In this document: piece by piece, positions 13,601 to 26,700 of the stretch
Layout: each line of letters opens with the position of its first letter
Position numbering within the stretch: position 1 is the first letter of the stretch
NCBI GenBank assembly: GCA_022605955.1
Contig: JAKCOZ010000005.1
Location: forward strand, 42,522,950-42,586,949
Length of the DNA stretch: 64,000 bases
Direction: 5' to 3'
From: Rallus limicola
Lineage: Eukaryota; Chordata; Aves; Gruiformes; Rallidae
Notes under the pieces: model-generated
What the model was told of the DNA's origin: nothing
The model's database searches: none
The model's input: only the letters and a program-made list of their open reading frames with translations
Translations under genes and position numbers: made by a program

Positions 13601-16600
13601 CATGAGTAAACTAGTTTCACTGTGATAATATCATATTCAGGTTGACTTTGTTTCCACGCTTAACACAGGAATACATAACTAAAACATGTCAATACTTTTC
13701 TATGAACAAAAGCAGTCTTGTTCTTTTATAAAATACACAATTGCTATCATAATAGTGACAGTGCACATGTTATGCAAGAAGATCAGATGAATGTATTATT
13801 ATATTCTCCAAAACTACCTACATATCTGTCTGTACTGAGCTCACCACAGTAATTTCTGAGACTGTCACCACTTCAGTACCTGAACAAGTATGTGAAATAT
13901 GACAGGGGACCTTCTTGACATTTGTTGTAAAGAGAATATGGGAGGAATTTCTCCCATAGCCATCATGATGTGGCTAACCTACTCTAAAAATCTTCTCAGT
14001 GCACTGATTTTGAAGAACAATATGGGCCAAAGCCACAAGTATTTTGAAAACAAGATTGATTCTAAGACATACTTATCCCATTCATTGCAATTCTGCTCAT
14101 ATCGGACCTCTGCATTCAGGGAGATGTGGTTGGTAGAAGTGAAGATTTCATGGCTTTCACTCCTATCTTCTAACATTATATTAGTACAGAATTAGAAATT
14201 AGTGCAAGCTGCAATACCATGAAGGTTCCAAGTCTTGGTGTGCAAAATATTGACATTTTGCTGCTGACACCAGGCAATGATGCATGCATTTGCTTGACAG
14301 GTATGAAGAAGCTCATATCTACACACAGTGAAGATTGAGTTTGCTGTCACTGAGGCCCAAATATGTATTTGTGAATGTAACACGGGGCCTTAGGAAGATG
14401 AGGCTGTGTGCTGCGAAAAGGGAATTGCACATTAGCAGAATACACCTAGCACCTCTGCCTGAAACATCTTGAAGTGCTTAAACAAATGACACACATTTGA
14501 AATTTTCAAGCTGGCTTCTGAATATGATTATAGGGAGGGTAAAAATAGAAGTATATTATTCTGTCTTCTGTCTGTCCTTATTCTCCTTACACCTCTGCCC
14601 TGGGTGAGTCAACAACCCCTGAATCAGGGTAAAGGGGTAGGTATCGCAATGTGTAGATGTAATGTGTCCTGAAGGGACAGAGGAGCAAGGGCGGAGGTAA
14701 AACATGCAGGAAAAGTGGGCTTCTGTGTACATAATTTCCTTAGCCCCTGTCCTGCAGAGAGACAATTGCGTGTGTCCTTTCAAACAGCTACAGCTTCCTC
14801 CTCCTCATGAGGAGAAATTAGTTGTAACAGGCTTGAACGATTAGCAGGTATTAGAAGTTGGCATGTTTGTTGCCTCTGTGAGTAAATCAACTCCTGATAA
14901 GGTGAAGAAATCACATGCTGAGGCAGGTTATAAAACCACAGGTCCACGTGGTGGTTGAGATGTTCTGTCAGGCTTAGGAGATTTTGAAACTTAACTTCAT
15001 TGGCAGACTGCCTGTCACAGTATGGATAGGGCATATGGGAACAATGCTCTGATGGTACCCAGAAGTAATCCCATAGCAGCCTAAGTCTGGACAGGTGTCA
15101 CTGGCATGCCTGGGTTACCCTGATTATTGCATACCAGATCTTCACTCCAGAGCCATGCAGAGAGCTCAAGCTGTGCAGCTGCTATTATATTCTGTCCTGA
15201 GGTATGCTATTTGCTTGCCTTATGTAGCTCTTTAGCCACAGACAGCTCAGCCTGAGCTTTTTTATCAAAGGTGAGTCACTTTTTCTGTTGTGGCATAATC
15301 AAGGATTTTTTGTTTCCATCACTCAGAGAAAAAGGTGGCAGAGTTCCCTCCAGGTCACGGCTGGATAAGCTGCTTTTGTTTCCCCTCTCATTTCATGACT
15401 GGGGAGAGGGAATGAGCTGCATATGCTGACATATCCAATATAGACATTGCTTTCTTGGTGCCCTCCTTCCCTGTCAGTAAATCTCTACTTGATAAAATGA
15501 GTTGCAGGAGCCATGGGTTTGCGACAGTACCAGCAGGATAAATATTTCTGTATTTCTAGCTGATTTTAAGATGATTGGTGTATGTTCCCCTCCTTTTTTT
15601 GGCAAAGGTTAGCACCATTAGATGTACTACTCTTCATTTCATTTCTTTCTCCCATCTGTTCTGTCTCTTTTCAGTAGAAACTGTGGAGATGTAGCTCCCA
15701 CTCAGGCTGCCAGATAGGTCTGTCTCCCATACATGGAAAATATCTTTGCACGACGTAGAGTGGTACCCTGCTGTACACGCACGTAAGATTGTACCATGAG
15801 AGCAGACCGTGCTCTTTCAAATTCCATGATAATGTCATATCCCCTCTGTCAGCTCATACAGATGAGGAAATATCACTGCCACCCTCAGTGAAGTGATATT
15901 GATTCCTAGGCCTAGGCTAGGAGCCAAGGGAATCCAAACAGCCGTTTCCTGAGCCACCAGGTTATCATTGCAGTAGGTAAGAAAAACAAATCTTTGCTTA
16001 AGATATGAAAACCACAATACAGTGAGCAAATAAAGAAGAGCATGTTTATATGAGGTATACAGATTTTATAGATGACAGTTATACAAAACCTGTGATTATC
16101 TGGATAATAAAGCTATAAAGAGAGCCAATGCTTATATTGAAAAACTCCAAACTTTGCCTTGTTACTTGCTGGCAGGTGGCCTTTTCATTAACAAAGAAAT
16201 CTTACTTGTTAAGCTTCAGAGCCTTGCTTTGTTCCCCTGACTTGTAAAGAAGATTTTGTAGTGTCTCTATGTGAGAATTGTGTATCATGGCTTCTGCGTA
16301 GAAAGGAGCATTATCTTTGAGAAAAACTATCTTCATGTTAATTCATTTCAACTTACCTCTGTTAGGCAATGGAATATTAGTTACAAGTAGTTAAGTACAA
16401 ATATTAAATCACCAGACTTTTGATGAAGCAAGATTGTTTGCAGTGAAGCTGGTTTGCTTTTGCTTGGTAATCAGATGCCTGGGTTTATTTCTATTTCCTG
16501 GTTCTTACCTTTGATATCTGGTGTTGTGATTTCCTATTTAGTGTTTCCTTTGTGTAAGTAAAGTCACATTAGACAGATTAAAAAGGTAATGAATTTTATT

Positions 16601-17699
16601 CATGGTTCTTGAAACTGCAGTTTGTACTGGCTTAATCATTCTGAACCTTAATCTGTGAAATATTTTACAGTCAACTGAATGAGATTAGCAGGCAGGTAAT
16701 AGCTTCCCAGATGACACATTCGTTTTGCCAAGTTATGGCCAGAGACATATTCCCTGTGGTATATGGTGACAGTAAGGGGAATGGTGCTCCTGACACAAGA
16801 AGCTGTGATGGCAGTTGCAAACCTTCACCCCTCAGAGTATGTGAAAGGATGTATCCCAAGTTGCAAGGTCGCATTATCATTGCTGGAGACTCAGGCCAGG
16901 ACTCTGGTCTCTGCTGTCCTAGTGCATTGCTGGAATACATGTGTTCTCACAGCTACAGCTTGAATGGAGGAAACAGAGGGCAAATGGGGGATGTGATAAG
17001 AAAAATAGTAAATATGTCTTGAATGCATCCATGTGGGCAATGGTGTTTCAGCTAGTGATGGAAGAACACCCATATTGTGTAAGATACCAGCAGGTATAGT
17101 TCCAGGTCTTTTCTTCCAAAGGAGATGTCTCCTTGATACTTTTTAAGTTATTAATAATTTTAGTTAATATTACTTGTTAATGGGCAGAATTTATTTAAAA
17201 CCACATGCTTTTGGTGCTGATTAATTTTTTCCCATACTTTATTTCACGTGATAAGGAGAAATTCTCCTGTAAGAAATTTTGCTAAAAAGATCAACCATAC
17301 CTTGAATTCTTAGCTTCTATGTTCATAGTCATTGATTGCAGAATTATATCAAGAAATTGAGAAAATCGCCATTGAAATTGAAAATTGCACAGCATAATAT
17401 TTATATATTGTGTTTTTAAGTATTTCTTTAAACTGGCAGACTTGTATGGGGGAAGATAAGTTTTCTCTGCTTCCTTCCCTGAGATTCAGTATATTACAGT
17501 AAGTTCATAAGAACCTTCTGAAGCTTATCCTGTTGAAAACTTGCATCTACAACTCCCTACAGAAAGGAATATCTCTTTCTGAATAATCATTTCATTACTT
17601 CAGTGCTTGGAAGATAGATTTCTGTTTGGTCTTGTATCTCTACAGATGCATCTGCCATTTACAGCTGCTATAAAGTTTAAAAAAACATATGTTTTTCAG

Positions 17700-17776
17700 C
17701 CATTAATGAATTTCCTGAAGATGTATTTACAAATAAAGAACGGCAGCAAGGAGGGGTTCTGCTTCATATCATTGCC
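17700..17776 (+). CDS. SLC24A4: SLC24A4 coding exon 3
   Basis: Acceptor gtttttcag ends at 17,699 and donor gtaagt starts at 17,777. The exon opens with the last two bases of an Ala codon (phase 2), then 25 codons beginning INEFPEDVF and ending LLHIIA. It encodes the end of the extracellular loop and the start of TM1. The EFP-D-F segment is a family signature just before TM1. First exon of the gene visible here. Confidence 0.94.
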
Positions 17777-20700
17777 GTAAGTTTTCCTCTACTGTGTTTC
17801 TTTTTTTCCTTTTATTTGTCTTGCAAGATGGTAAGATTAGTGGCTTTATTAAATAGACCTCTGTATATATAAAAATATTTCTAATACCTTGATTTTAATA
17901 TTTCTAATATGTCTATATGGATGCAAACGCTCTAAAGGTAGCATCTTAAGGACACGGTTTAGTGGTGGACTTGGTAGTGTTAGGTTAACAGTTCAACTCA
18001 GTGACCTCAAGGATTTTTCCAACTTACTCAATTCTGTGATTTATCTATGAATATTACACAAGTCTGGATTTGCAGTGCTTGTGTGTCTCTTGGAGATACA
18101 ATTCTGGTTGCATGGATCACAGAGGGATTTCTTCTGTTTGTATTTTGTCTGGTATAAACAGGGTTTGGAACTCTGTTGTTAATGACATGAAGCATGACAT
18201 GGGAGATGCTTGATTTTCTTTCCTGTTGTGCCTCTATGCAAAATATGCAATTGTAATTAAAAATCCAACAGCAAACAAACCCTGAAGAAATGTAGAAAAT
18301 GTCATGTGGAGTTTTATATTTTATTGTAGAAAAAATCATGGCCTGCAGGCTCCAGTTTTCCATTCCCAGCTCAGGGAAAGTAAAGTAATAAGGAGTTGTT
18401 TGAGAGACAGCAGCAGGATTAAACCCATTGCATAAGCATAGCCCATAAAGCCACATAAGATAGTGGGAAAATCAGATGTGCATGGAACCAGGATTATTCC
18501 TGAGAGGTTTGATGCAGGATCAGGTCCACTTATTTCCAGGTGTGGTTATATCTTGAGTATTGTTAATCAGCATGGTGTTGCTTTCTATTTAATTACTTGG
18601 TCCAATAATTAACTGAAAACACAGATGGTGACCAGGCAACTTTGTAAGCCTTGCCTGTTACTTTCCTTTATATGAGTCTGTTGTGGTTCCTCATTCTGTC
18701 AGCTGCTGGTACCTTTCCTTCTCTAGGTTCCGTCAAACATTCTTGTCCTGAACTTAATCTTACATTCAGGAATCTGGTTTTCTGCCATAAATTGATCAGC
18801 AGAGGGGTTTCTATTTGGAATGGAATAAAATACAGCATAGCCACCTTTCCTCTTTTCACGTACAGGAAGAATGTGAAATATTTCCTGAATTTATTTTCTT
18901 TACAGGCTCTTTATATGTTCTATGCTCTGGCTATAGTATGTGATGACTTCTTTGTTCCATCCTTAGAGAAAATTTGTGAGGTATGTTAATGAACTTTATT
19001 CCCCTTCTGGAAGTTTATTTGGAGGATATTATAGAACCAAACATTTTGTGCCATTGTTGTTTGAGTTAATTCCTGTCAACTTTTTGGTTTGGCCTCAGAC
19101 CTTTTCAAGTTATTTGAGCATTCCATCAAAAAGAGAACCTGTGGTCTGAGCACACTGGTCCCTTGGCCACACTCAGATAAAATGAAAGATTTAATGATGT
19201 CAGATGGCAAAACTCACTCTTGAATACCTGAAGCACGTATATATAACATATGCATGGGCTGGGTTTATTATAACACTCCTAATTTTAAAAGTCACTTGTG
19301 AAAAGAAACCATACATAGGCAAATTAATGTTTTGGCTATGCAAATTTTATTGCACACCTACCACTGTATCAGCAAGGAGAAAGCATGCCTGTGTGGTATT
19401 GGCATAAAGTGGAGAAAAGAGAGAATGCATGAGGTATGTACCTTGATTTTATATGGAATGAGAATGCATATTTTATATGAAAAAAATGTATTAAATGTAG
19501 TTTCTTTACATAATTGTGGAGAAGACTGCAAAATTACATGTAGTATTCGAGCTGAGTTGATTGGGACGGGGAAGAAGTTAAACTTGGCATGTAAATGTTA
19601 TGTTAGGTAAGGCTTTGGTGAACTAGTACAAAATGAATGCAAAATACAAATCCAGATTTGAATTTCATTTTGAGAGCAAAATGAAAATCTCATTTCCTTT
19701 GCTTTTTATCAAAAATGTGAATGACCATTTTCTGAAAAACCTCTGTAGCTAGTTAAAAATTCTATTTTTCTATGGACATATTACTAAACTCCTACTGGTG
19801 TTACTCAGAGCTATGTAGTTGCACTTATCAACAGAAGAACAAATAGAAGCCAAAAATAGTAAAATACTGAATAGAGATCTTTTATGTCCGTTTTCAGATG
19901 TTTTATCTTTAGCATGCACCTTACACACTATATGTAAGTTGTCCCAGTTGGGTTATACCAATTACATTGTCACTGAATCTTCATAAAATCTATGCCCTTT
20001 GTCTCATGTTCTGATGAACATTAAATAATTAAGATGAACTCAGGTAGCACACCTAGGTTTAAACTTCTTGCAACAGTGTAGATCAAATGGCTTGTGTTTG
20101 TTTTGTCAAGTTCTGTAGGATGCCATTTTCATCAGCTCAAAACTTTGTATGCTGCCTGAAATTGGTCCTTTTGACACTAATCACGTTTCTATCCTTGGAA
20201 GAGAAATAAGGTACTAGAGGTGAGTCTAGAGACTCTCAAAAAGGAAAAAGCTCCTCCATAAAACCTTACTACTCAAGGGAAAGATTTTCAGATAGTATTA
20301 AATTCATGTAGCCCACTTGTAGAGCTACATATGTTTCTGCTTTTCTGAGAACTCAAAGTTATCTCAATCCTATTAGAGCTTGTGAGATGCTGTCATAAAA
20401 ATAGATCTGTATACAGTACACAAGCCTTTCTGTATCTAACTGGACTAATTTTGTCTGTGTCAGCAGACTCACTTTTGATTAACACAGTTGTACAGAGAAG
20501 CCAAAATCAGGCCTGCTGTTTGTAAGATTAATTCACAGAGGCTATATTCTTCTCTTATGGATTTTTATTTTCAAATTTTAGAAGCCCCAAGAATTGCCCT
20601 TAATTCTTGAATGATTGTGTTTAGAATTTTGGAATTAAATTAATGAAAACAATTTGAGATGTTTACAGTCTTTTTGAATCTGCAGAGATTCTTTTCTCAA

Positions 20701-23700
20701 ATGAGTTATGTGTAAGCCACAATTGGCAGTTCAGTTATATATATGTAGGTAATTTTATCTGACACTTCACAGAGTTAGGGTATAAGCATTTTACTTGCCC
20801 AAAGTGCATTTGCCTGCTCAAAAGGCAGTGTCTATTTTTGTATTATAGTGACTGTTTATCCTTTAACAGCACTGTGGCCAGAAAATGAAGAGCTGCTATC
20901 TTTGTAGCTGCAGAACTGTACAATGTAAATACAGTAGCTGTGCTGAAATTACCAATGACTTTCTTCCAGAGACTACATTTGAGTGAAGATGTTGCTGGAG
21001 CCACATTCATGGCAGCAGGGAGCTCCACTCCAGAACTGTTTGCATCTGTTATAGGTATGGAGCCCACACACTAGTTTTTATGAGATCTGCTGTTAAAAAA
21101 TCAGCAGCAGATCAAGCAGAGGTATCCAAAAGTGCTACCATTCTTCTGTCAAATTATAATCAGCAATTGCAGCTGTCAGCTAGTCTGTGGTTCATGGTAT
21201 AATTAACTACTCAAAATATCTCATGAAACTGTGAATTTCCTCTCAAAACACAGAGACAAATGGCTGATTCTGAGCATAGGAAGTAAAAGAAGAGATTATT
21301 GCAGTCCCCTGAGAGAGAATTTGAGATATTTGATGCCTCTTTGGCTTCTTTATTCACCAATAAAGGGAATTAATTTTAGCAGGGAAGTAGGAGAACAGGG
21401 AACATAGGGAAAGAACAAATTAATGTATAGATAAGTCAGATCTGTTAAAGGCAGAAGGGCGGGTGTATATTACTTGCAGAATGATTTGAAGCAATCCCTG
21501 AAATATTAAAGATTATTGGTATAGAGAGGAGGTGTAAATGGCAAAAGCAGTACCTATTAAGAGAAGGAAGGACACAGGATTACACTGACAGAGAAGAGGG
21601 AAAGCAGCAAATTTTATAAGTCTGTCTTTAGTAAAGCCTTAGTAAGCTTACTGCTACTATCCTTATTGACATTTTTACAAACTTTAGGGAAATATAGTCT
21701 AAAGGAATGAATTATAACATTACAGCTAGCTTGCTGAAAAGTAGCCAATGTAAGCTTTTAAGGCTCCCTTTAGCAAAAGATTTAAAGTACAAGCAGACGC
21801 TGCTTTGTAGTGCATTCGCGCTATCTTTGATTCTGTCTCAATGATGAAGATTGTGTTACATAGTCCCTGGAGGTCCGCTCCAGCCATTACATTTTGTCAT
21901 TCTGATGCAATTATATTGCAAATAGGTATCTGAGGCATAGGTGGGCTCAGTACTAAGGGAAATCTGCAAGTCAGTACTACAGGTTAAGTCTGAATCCTGG
22001 TTGTCTGTTCTAATCAGAAGGCACAAGTTACTGCACTCAAAGTGGCTACTGTTTTTTTGGAGTAGGATTCTTTTACTCTCATGAGACATTGCAGGGAAGA
22101 ACACACTAAATTTTAAATATCTGTGAGAAAGGTTTCTGTTCTATTTGAAATAAATTCCATGTTCACAATGTGACTGGAGATGTTTTATGCTTATTTGACT
22201 GGGCTACGACACCACTAACAACCAAACTAAAATACAGAACTTACTGTTGAACTAACAAGCTAAGAAATAATTTACTTTTCACAAAATATATATGTAGAGA
22301 TGTTAAGACAAAAATGGGGAGCTCCTAGCTAGACAAAGAGCATAAAATATTCCTCACAGGAGCATTTATTATGAAACAAGTTTTGGTTAAACTTGGAAAC
22401 AATCTTTTTTCACAGGTAGTTCATGTTTTAAGTTATGGTCTAAAATGAAACAACAGAGGTAATAATGCATGTTTTGCTCTATCTGCAGGTGTATTTATCA
22501 CTCATGGAGATGTAGGAGTAGGAACTATTGTTGGCTCAGCAGTTTTCAACATCCTGTGCATTGTTGGTGTCTGTGGAATTTTTGCAGGACAGGTTAGTAA
22601 GATACTTGTTTTCATAGAATTCAGTTGCTTAAAATGTAGGGGTTTCCATAGGCAAACATAAAAATGAAATTAAATAAAATATTGGTCAAAGCCAAACATG
22701 AGCTGGCAGTGTGAAAAATGACAAATGTTGGAAAGAATTTAAAATTACAAGTGTCCCCCAAAAGTTCAGCTATTGTTTCAGCACTCTGAACACATAGCAT
22801 ACAGAGGAAAGTGGTGGTTCTTCACACAATACCGTGTTCACAGTTAACTGATCATCCATCCAGGTATTGATGGTGATCAAAGAATCTAGGACGTGTGTGA
22901 GATTTGCTCCACCTACTCAGCAGATGGTTAGACCGTGTATCATATTTTTTTCAGGTATTAAATCTAGTATATCCACAAATATAATGAAGTGGGAACCAAT
23001 GAATTGTACTTTACAATTGAAATTATGACCAATTTAAATATCATTAGTAAGAAATGTATTTCAGTAATAGAAGTTTCCATCTGCTTTTTATTTCTGGTGG
23101 TTATTATAGATCCATTGTCTAATGAACTGATGTCTTCCTGTTAGCATAAAACTGCACTGTTTCCAGAATCATTGCTAATAATAATTATGCTCACACACCT
23201 GAGTGAATTGCCTTTGTTTTTTCTTTTAAATCATATGTTTTTGTTGGCTAAAGTTGTGATATTTTTCAGGTGGTTTGTCTCACCCAGTGGGCTGTGTTCC
23301 GGGACTCTGTGTACTACACAATATCTGTGATTATACTTATTGTTGTAAGTAGTTCTCTTACCAATTAATGTGTTTAATTGCTTGAATTTTTGGAGGACTA
23401 GCCTTCTAGCCATTGATATATACTGGTAAACAATTATTTGCCTAGCTAGTTCTAGTGACACCTGGAAGTGAGGCCTCAGCTCCTCAGTATAGTCTCTAGC
23501 AGGCTACTGTTCCACAGGGAAGTTGCACTCTATTCTGCCCCTGGGTGTGGAGACCGGCAATGAGCAACACACAATTTGACGTGAATTTTAGGTGAAGCCA
23601 TTTACTGGGTGAAATCACACAGATTATATACCTTTGTTACTGCAAACATGGCAAGCTAAAAAACTGCTAATTGGTTACATACACTGTTTACACCCCAGTG

Positions 23701-26700
23701 ATTGGTTAGTGATTATAACGAGTTCTGATAAACATATCTTATAGCTAAATATTATTATTTCACCTTTGATGCCTAAAAACATCCGCACACTGACTGTTTT
23801 GACCATCTTACTATGGTTGGTTCTTAACATGTTCCATTACTCCCCAAGTTCTTCCCATAACAACTTCTTGATTTAGGGTAGCCTGTACCCCTATCATCAA
23901 GGCCGCTGTGTTTTGAGAATGTGATTATTAAGTTCCTCTCAGCATGAGTAACTTTTCCTGTCTCATGGGAACACAAGGATATTGTCAGGACTTAGGTCTT
24001 CGGTGAAGAGAGCTAGACCGCCGGCAGGCCTGCTGTCTATCCTGACACCTGGGGACTCCTTGATGTGAAGATTAATAATTCTGAGCTGCACCTCTGTTTT
24101 AAATACAGAAGGTGACTGTTTCTTGTTCCTACATAGTAGTTTTATTTCAGATTCAGGGTAAATTGTTCTAAGTTGAGCACAGGTGAGATACCACTTTGCT
24201 CATCTAGAGCAGTGTAGTAGTTCCTGAAGGTATGCACTTACTGTGTCCTGTGGCAGGGAGGGGAAAGAAGAATTCATTTAGTTTGTTTTGTCATAAATAC
24301 AGACCATTAGAAGATGCCCATTCAGTTACAGGAGTTACACAGGGTGGAGTAAAATGTGTGTAACCATTTGGCCTAAGAGCAGAAGTAAACAACTGCCTTT
24401 CTACTAAAACTAGTCTAGCTGTTAAAAGGATTCAGAGCTAGATCTCTTCAGAATACATGACTTTATTTCAATTACACAGCAAAGCATAGGGGTACATGTG
24501 TACATATCTGTTTCTCTTTTACATGCTCACACTGTTTTACTACATAGTATTTGTAGCAGTCACTGAGAGGGATCCAAGCTGTGTTCACAAGGCTCATTCT
24601 TTGTGAGGGACACTGTGAAAGTTCTAGTTAAGAAGATTCAAAACTTGAGTGGCTTCTGGCTAGATATGACTGATATCTATTAAATCAATTTGACTGGTTT
24701 TCAACATAGATTGGAGAAATGCTCAGTTCATGTGTTTCCTTCTTTTTTCCTCCCCCTTCTTCTAGTTCATATATGATGAGAAAATAGAATGGTAAGTTGT
24801 GTGGATTATTTCCTACAGTCCAGTATCTGCTGTAAGACAAATCAGTTAATAGACTTGCAATGTAATTAGCTTTCATTGGTACATGCTGAAACTATGAGCT
24901 GGATTTGACACTTAGGAAATCCTATGTATGTTCTTTGGTTATGTATTTTATGATGATCAGGGAAAACTAAAAGTCAATTTAAGAACCTGGAAACATTAAC
25001 TAAGTAAGGCTCTACATAAGGCGTGAAGACTCACATATGCAGAGAGCGTAACCAAAGTTCTGCTGCTCTCATTCTGGCCATTAAGATTTACGGGGGTGCT
25101 AGGTGTCCCAAAGAGCAGTCCAGGGAGACTTCGACTTGATCTTCCTAGTGAAAGATCATAAGAATCTTCTAAAAGAGTCCTGTCAGAATGTGTGGCCTGT
25201 GCTTCAGCACTGAAATGACAAAATGCCTTCGCATTGTGATCCTCAGAGGGTAGCTATGGTTCAGTCTGCATGGCACATTTCTGAAATACATGCATTACAT
25301 TTTATTTGCATGGTTATTGGAACTTGAGAGTCTGCTTCCCCTCTATTCTGCTAAGACACAATCTTATCTTAATGGTGTGAATCCTGTGTACTCAAATGTA
25401 ACTTGTACTAGAAGTTTAATGCACAGTCCTACATAAAACTTGTAAAGCATACAGCTGTTTGAAAAGCCTTTTAACACTCTTTTTTTGTCTCTTTGAGGTG
25501 GGAAAGTCTTGTACTCATTATTATGTATTCATTCTACATACTTATCATGAAGTAAGTGCTTTTTTCTCTATATGCCCTTTAGGTGCTAACAGACCAAAAT
25601 TTTTGATGTGGCGTTGTCCTTGGCCTTCCTGCTGAGGACAGTATAGCTAGTCATGTTTCTGTGCAAAGTTCCCTTGCTTTTTCATGCTTAATCAGTTTCA
25701 CTTTAGATTTGTGCTCAGTCAACAGCAAATATTTTCATTCATCCTTTTCATAGTCCACTGAGGTAAAGTAGCTTTTAGAAATAATTGAGAAAGAATGTAA
25801 TTTGCACAAATACATGAAAAGTCTTCCTGGTACTCTGGATTGTGAGCACAGAGCACATCAGCTATTACATATTTTTGTAGCATTTGAAAAGCAAGTTCAA
25901 GGAACATCAGACAGACTGCTAAGCTTGAGGTTTAACAAGACTCATTGCCAGATCCTGCACTTGGGCCACAACAACCCCATGCAATGCTCCAGGCTTGGGG
26001 AAGAGTGGCTGGAAAGCTGCCTTGTGGAAAAGACATGGGGGTACTGGTCAACAACCTGCTGAGTATAAGCCTGCAGTGTGCCCAGGTGGCCACGAACACC
26101 AACAGCATTCTGGTTTGTGTCAGTGTGACCAGCTGGACTGTGCCATGGGGCACACGGTACTAAGAGAAACAGTGAAGTGAATTGAGACCTGATGCCAGAG
26201 GGAAGAAGTTGTTGTATAGTGAACATCCTGGCTTCAAAAGCTGCAGCTCAGGTGTTTTGCCTTCACTAAATCTGCTCTAGTGTTTTTGCAGTTTGCTGTG
26301 TCTCCTGAGAGAAAGGTGCAGCCCTTGCTCTCCTATCAGCTTGCCACTGAATTTGATGGACCTTACTCTTAACTTCCTAATGTCAGAGAACATGCATCTA
26401 GCCTTTACTGTGTGTCTGCATAAGTTGTTCTCTGACACAAAAAGTTTGTCAAGAAAATGCAATGATCCAACCTTTTCAGACCTTTCTTTTGCACTTTCAG
26501 GTACAATTTGAGGATGCAAAATTTCTTCACCTTTAAAAGCAAGAATGTTGGAAATGGTGACACAGTCAACAATGAGCTGGAAGATGGTAATAAATATTAT
26601 GCCTCTAGTTGTGATGACCCATCCATTCCATTGCTATTGAAAGGTAAGGTTGAGCAGACAGGACTTGGAAAAAGAGTAGTTCACAGGATATCCTTTTTAT

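Larger units (their letters stand above)
1..17699 (+). other. SLC24A4: SLC24A4 intron 2 (3' part)
   Basis: About 17.7 kb with no exon I can support. I looked for the NCKX4 N-terminal exons (a hydrophobic segment, then an N-glycosylation-rich loop ending in a donor of phase 1) and found none, so they lie before base 1. Contents: imperfect TCCG/TCCT repeat (4,594-4,644), TA/TATG repeat (7,587-7,620), a MIR-like relic (about 6,022-6,140), a Lys/Glu-rich decayed reading frame on the minus strand (2,793-3,230), a short duplicated segment at 13,017-13,060 (ctataatccatgaaa twice) and a 12-bp palindrome made of two CCTAGG units at 15,905-15,916. The remainder is unremarkable AT-rich sequence. Confidence 0.8.
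23345..24765 (+). other. SLC24A4: SLC24A4 intron 7
   Basis: 1,421 bp, of which about 0.6 kb is the LTR-like unit at 23,456-24,052. The 3' part (24,060-24,765) is unremarkable up to the pyrimidine-rich acceptor of the 26-nt exon. Confidence 0.85.

Noticed and set aside
15905..15916. 12-bp perfect palindrome (CCTAGG twice)
   Set aside because: Short palindromes of this length are expected by chance in 64 kb, and no context suggests a binding site.
1..17699. SLC24A4 exons 1-2 inside the window
   Set aside because: No sequence matching the N-terminal hydrophobic segment or glycosylated loop, and no suitable phase-1 donor. They must lie further upstream.
25802..26226. Cluster of overlapping open frames on both strands
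   Set aside because: Explained by the CR1 fragment at 25,890-26,150. The frames are broken and have no host gene.
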